Assembly: GCA_003150755.1 (NCBI GenBank)
Contig: QAMT01000013.1
Location: forward strand, 186,001 to 250,000
DNA length: 64,000 bases
Reading direction: 5' to 3'
Source of the DNA: Phascolarctobacterium sp.
GTDB lineage: Bacteria > Bacillota > Negativicutes > Acidaminococcales > Acidaminococcaceae
Shown: one piece after another, positions 62,002 to 64,000 of the stretch
Layout: each line of letters starts with the position of its first letter
Position numbering within the stretch: position 1 is the stretch's first letter
Notes under the pieces: model-generated
Told to the model about the DNA's origin: nothing
The model's database searches: none
What the model saw: the letters and a program-made list of their open reading frames with translations, nothing else
Made by a program: the position numbers and the translations under genes

Positions 62002-62748
62002 TTATAAATGTGCACGCAGCCAGGTAATAACCTCCTCAGCCGCCTTATTGCTGTGGTTGGTAAAACTGTGGTCTGCCCCAGGCACAATAACCAGCTTTTT
62101 AGGGCGTCCTGCAAATGCAAAACTGCGCTGTGCCTGGCTTACATCCACCGTTTTATCATTGCTGCCGTGAATTATCAAAAGCGGGCGCTTCTGCCACGCC
62201 CTCAGCATCTGCTGCAAATCATACTTGTCAAGGTCGCTCACAAAATCCGGTGTCAGCGTAATGCTGCCGCGCTCATCTTCCAAATCAAGCGTTTCGCCGC
62301 CCTTTAAACGGCTGTAATTCTCATCGCCCAGCGCATTTTTAAACGTAGCGTGCAAATCACTAGGCGTTGCCCACAAAGCAAGCCCCGCAATATCGCTGCG
62401 GCGCGATGCCGTAACAAGCGAAGCCGCGCCGCCCATACTGCGCCCCAGCAAAAACAAACGCGGATTATGATACTTTTTCTGCGCAAAATCCAAAACAGCC
62501 TCCATCTCCTCAATCTGATGCGAAAGAATCTGGCTGCCCGTAAAATTAAAACGCAAAACATTCACAAACATCGACGCCATCTGCGACAAATACGCCGCCC
62601 TGCCTCCGCCCTCCATACTGCCGCGGAAACCATGCGCCATTATAAGTAAATTATTCGGAGCCTCATCATCCTGGCAAGGCTGAAACTTAGCCTCCATATC
62701 GCCGTAAGGCCCGCTGATTTTTAAAGGTTCATCAAACTTAACTCTCAT
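62002..62748 (-). CDS. Alpha/beta hydrolase (serine aminopeptidase S33-like)
   Basis: The 248-residue protein is an alpha/beta hydrolase. The nucleophile elbow is GRSMGGAASLV, the oxyanion region LLIMAHGFRGSMEGGG, the acid LLIIHGSNDKTVDVSQ, and the His is in VPGADHSFTNHSN. No signal peptide is seen. The substrate is unknown; esterase or acylaminoacyl-peptidase-like activity fits. Confidence 0.85.
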   Translation of the reverse strand: MRVKFDEPLKISGPYGDMEAKFQPCQDDEAPNNLLIMAHGFRGSMEGGGRAAYLSQMASMFVNVLRFNFTGSQILSHQIEEMEAVLDFAQKKYHNPRLFLLGRSMGGAASLVTASRRSDIAGLALWATPSDLHATFKNALGDENYSRLKGGETLDLEDERGSITLTPDFVSDLDKYDLQQMLRAWQKRPLLIIHGSNDKTVDVSQAQRSFAFAGRPKKLVIVPGADHSFTNHSNKAAEEVITWLRAHL

Positions 62749-62964
62749 TGCACAATCCTTCTTTTATGTTGTTATGCTTATATTATATCAAAATAAGCTA
62801 AAAATAAAAAACAAAAATATTTTACAACAGCACTCAAAAACTAAACTAAATTTAACACCGCCGCCCATTTGAGCTTGCGCGGATAAAATTAAACGCCCAG
62901 GCTTTATATTTGCCGCCAAAACTTTACCGCAGCAGAGCAAACACAGCGCCTAAAATAAAATTTG

Positions 62965-62993
62965 TTGACAAACCATTGCCGCCGTGGTAATAT
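62965..62993 (+). promoter_or_regulatory. tRNA-Leu promoter
   Basis: Consensus -35 TTGACA (62965-62970), a 17-bp spacer and TAATAT (62988-62993) lie 36 bases upstream of the tRNA. Confidence 0.8.
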
Positions 62994-63028
62994 TATTATT
63001 GTTCCGTGATAAACGCGGATAAAAACGT

Positions 63029-63116
63029 GCCGAAGTGGCGGAATTGGCAGACGCACTTGACTCAAAATCAAGCGTGGTTACCCCACGTGCCGGTTCGAGT
63101 CCGGCCTTCGGCACCA
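63029..63116 (+). tRNA. tRNA-Leu (anticodon CAA)
   Basis: The 7-bp acceptor GCCGAAG pairs with CTTCGGC (63106-63112). The anticodon stem CTTGA/TCAAG holds the loop CTCAAAA with anticodon CAA, reading UUG. A long class II variable arm (GCGTGGTTACCCCACGT) and the T loop TTCGAGT are present, and CCA is encoded at 63114-63116. Confidence 0.96.
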
Positions 63117-63130
63117 AAATTTGAAATTGT

Positions 63131-63159
63131 AAGCTTCCGAGAATACCGGAAGCTTTTTT
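63131..63159 (+). terminator. Terminator of tRNA-Leu
   Basis: AAGCTTCCG (63131-63139) pairs with CGGAAGCTT (63147-63155) and is followed by a T run. Confidence 0.85.
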
Positions 63160-63184
63160 GTTTATTTACTTACACCACGCCTAT

Positions 63185-63224
63185 AATCATGACCACCCGT
63201 CAAACTGATGGTCATGATTTTTTC
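63185..63224 (+). terminator. Terminator-like hairpin
   Basis: AATCATGACCA pairs with TGGTCATGATT around a 13-base loop and is followed by TTTTT. No gene ends just before it except the tRNA, so it may be a second terminator or part of an untranslated element. Confidence 0.55.
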
Positions 63225-63248
63225 ATCTCATTTATATTTAAATTTTTC

Positions 63249-63307
63249 AAAGTTTTGCGGTTTATAATCGCAAAACTTTTGTGTTTTTATTATTTTTGCG
63301 ATATAAT
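63249..63307 (+). promoter_or_regulatory. Promoter and overlapping hairpin of the second ATPase gene
   Basis: TTGTGT (63279-63284), a 17-bp spacer and TATAAT (63302-63307) precede the gene at 63331. An inverted repeat AAAGTTTTGCG/CGCAAAACTTT (63249-63279) abuts the -35, so it could be an operator. Confidence 0.65.
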
Positions 63308-63330
63308 AATATATGTAGGAGGTAATTACT

Positions 63331-64000
63331 ATGATTGAAAGACCCATGTATATTGATAGAATATCACCTTATATAGACACACCGTTTGTAAAAATACTTA
63401 CAGGTGTACGCCGTTGCGGTAAATCAACTATTTTAAAAATGATTATGCAAAAATTGCAAAAAGAACATAATGTTCCGGCTGAAAATATCCTTTCATATCG
63501 TTTTGATTCTATGGAATATGAAGATATGACAGCAAAAGAAATGTTTAATCTCATAAAATCAAAACTCCAACATTCAGGAAAAACATATCTGTTTTTAGAC
63601 GAAGTACAGGAAATAAACGGTTGGGAAAAATTAATAAATTCTTTAGCTTCAGATTTTGATACTGATATTTATATTACCGGTTCTAACTCCAGAATGATGT
63701 CATCAGAAATATCTACTTATTTAACCGGCCGTTATATTACATTTCACATTTATACTCTATCTTTTGCTGAATACCTAACATTTAAACAGCAATATACAAA
63801 CATTGATAACCAACATGCAGAACTCGTTAATTATGTCCGTTACGGAGGATTTCCGGCTACTTGCTTAAAAAATTTTACCCAGGATGAAATCTACACTATA
63901 GTACGCGACATATATAATTCTACAATCTTCTCAGATATTGTCAGGAGAAACCAAATACGCAAAATAGATCAGTTGGAAAGAGTAGTGAAATATACTTTTA
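63331..64000 (+). CDS. AAA ATPase, DUF4143 type, C-terminus outside window
   Basis: About 223 codons are visible. The protein starts MIERPMYIDRISPYIDTPFV and has Walker A KILTGVRRCGKSTILK, Walker B TYLFLDEVQEINGWEKLI, and the sensor stretch IYITGSNSRMMSSEISTYL followed by GRYITFHIYTLSFAEYL, as in the AAA_14/DUF4143 family of unknown function. AGGAGG lies nine bases upstream of the ATG. The gene is AT-rich compared with the core genes and runs off the right edge. It is only distantly similar to the family member at 26440-27669. Confidence 0.88.
   Translation, partial: MIERPMYIDRISPYIDTPFVKILTGVRRCGKSTILKMIMQKLQKEHNVPAENILSYRFDSMEYEDMTAKEMFNLIKSKLQHSGKTYLFLDEVQEINGWEKLINSLASDFDTDIYITGSNSRMMSSEISTYLTGRYITFHIYTLSFAEYLTFKQQYTNIDNQHAELVNYVRYGGFPATCLKNFTQDEIYTIVRDIYNSTIFSDIVRRNQIRKIDQLERVVKYTF

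Overview
The window reads as a chromosomal segment of a diderm Firmicute (class Negativicutes; Acidaminococcaceae such as Phascolarctobacterium is my best guess, by inference only). Housekeeping gene order is Firmicutes-like (mraZ-rsmH; smc-ftsY-ylxM-ffh-rpsP-khpA-ylqD-rimM-trmD-rplS; cggR-gapA-pgk-tpi-gpmI-eno; phoH-ybeY-cdd-era-recO-glyQS with a T-box). Two genes, however, encode type V autotransporters with outer-membrane beta-barrels, which need an outer membrane. Many promoters carry an extended -10 of the form TGnTATAAT.

Layout. 1-1018: start of the division cluster (rsmH partial, mraZ, mraZ promoter with 10-bp-spaced repeats). 1192-7304: a DUF1858 redox-type protein, a giant autotransporter, a small helix-turn-helix protein and the first copy (A) of a conserved upstream repeat. 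7673-17173: the SRP/ribosome/tRNA-modification operon. 17312-26260: a DUF805 membrane protein, then a glycolytic operon (cggR, gapA, a fused pgk-tpiA, gpmI, eno) ending in a gamma-glutamyltransferase, with a CggR-type operator in front. 26440-29206: accessory block with an AAA ATPase, a decayed hicA with intact hicB, and a Phd/ParE toxin-antitoxin pair with a palindromic promoter. 29204-39237: a nine-gene surface-glycan operon that is very AT-rich over its distal seven genes; it has a priming sugar-phosphate transferase, four further glycan-assembly genes, a flippase, an alkaline-phosphatase-fold transferase candidate, and a terminal cytidylyltransferase plus class V aminotransferase that suggest a phosphonate or phospho-amine decoration. 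Repeat copy B is its promoter region. 39516-47069: miaB-mutS-mutL-methyltransferase-miaA. 47723-49947: a second autotransporter broken by a single-base frameshift, preceded by repeat copy C. 50297-62748: exonuclease, SulP transporter, glyQS with T-box, recO, CorC, era, cdd, ybeY, phoH, a cyclophilin lipoprotein and a hydrolase. 63029-64000: tRNA-Leu(CAA) and the start of a second DUF4143-type ATPase.

The most interesting pattern is a roughly 130-150 bp sequence present three times, each time directly upstream of a cell-surface locus (helix-turn-helix gene plus autotransporter 1, glycan operon, autotransporter 2) and in the same orientation. It carries the same predicted promoter and a conserved upstream inverted repeat, which suggests one regulon for surface structures. 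Other points of note are the pgk-tpiA fusion, the probable AUA start of era, and several clusters of inverted repeats in gene-free stretches.
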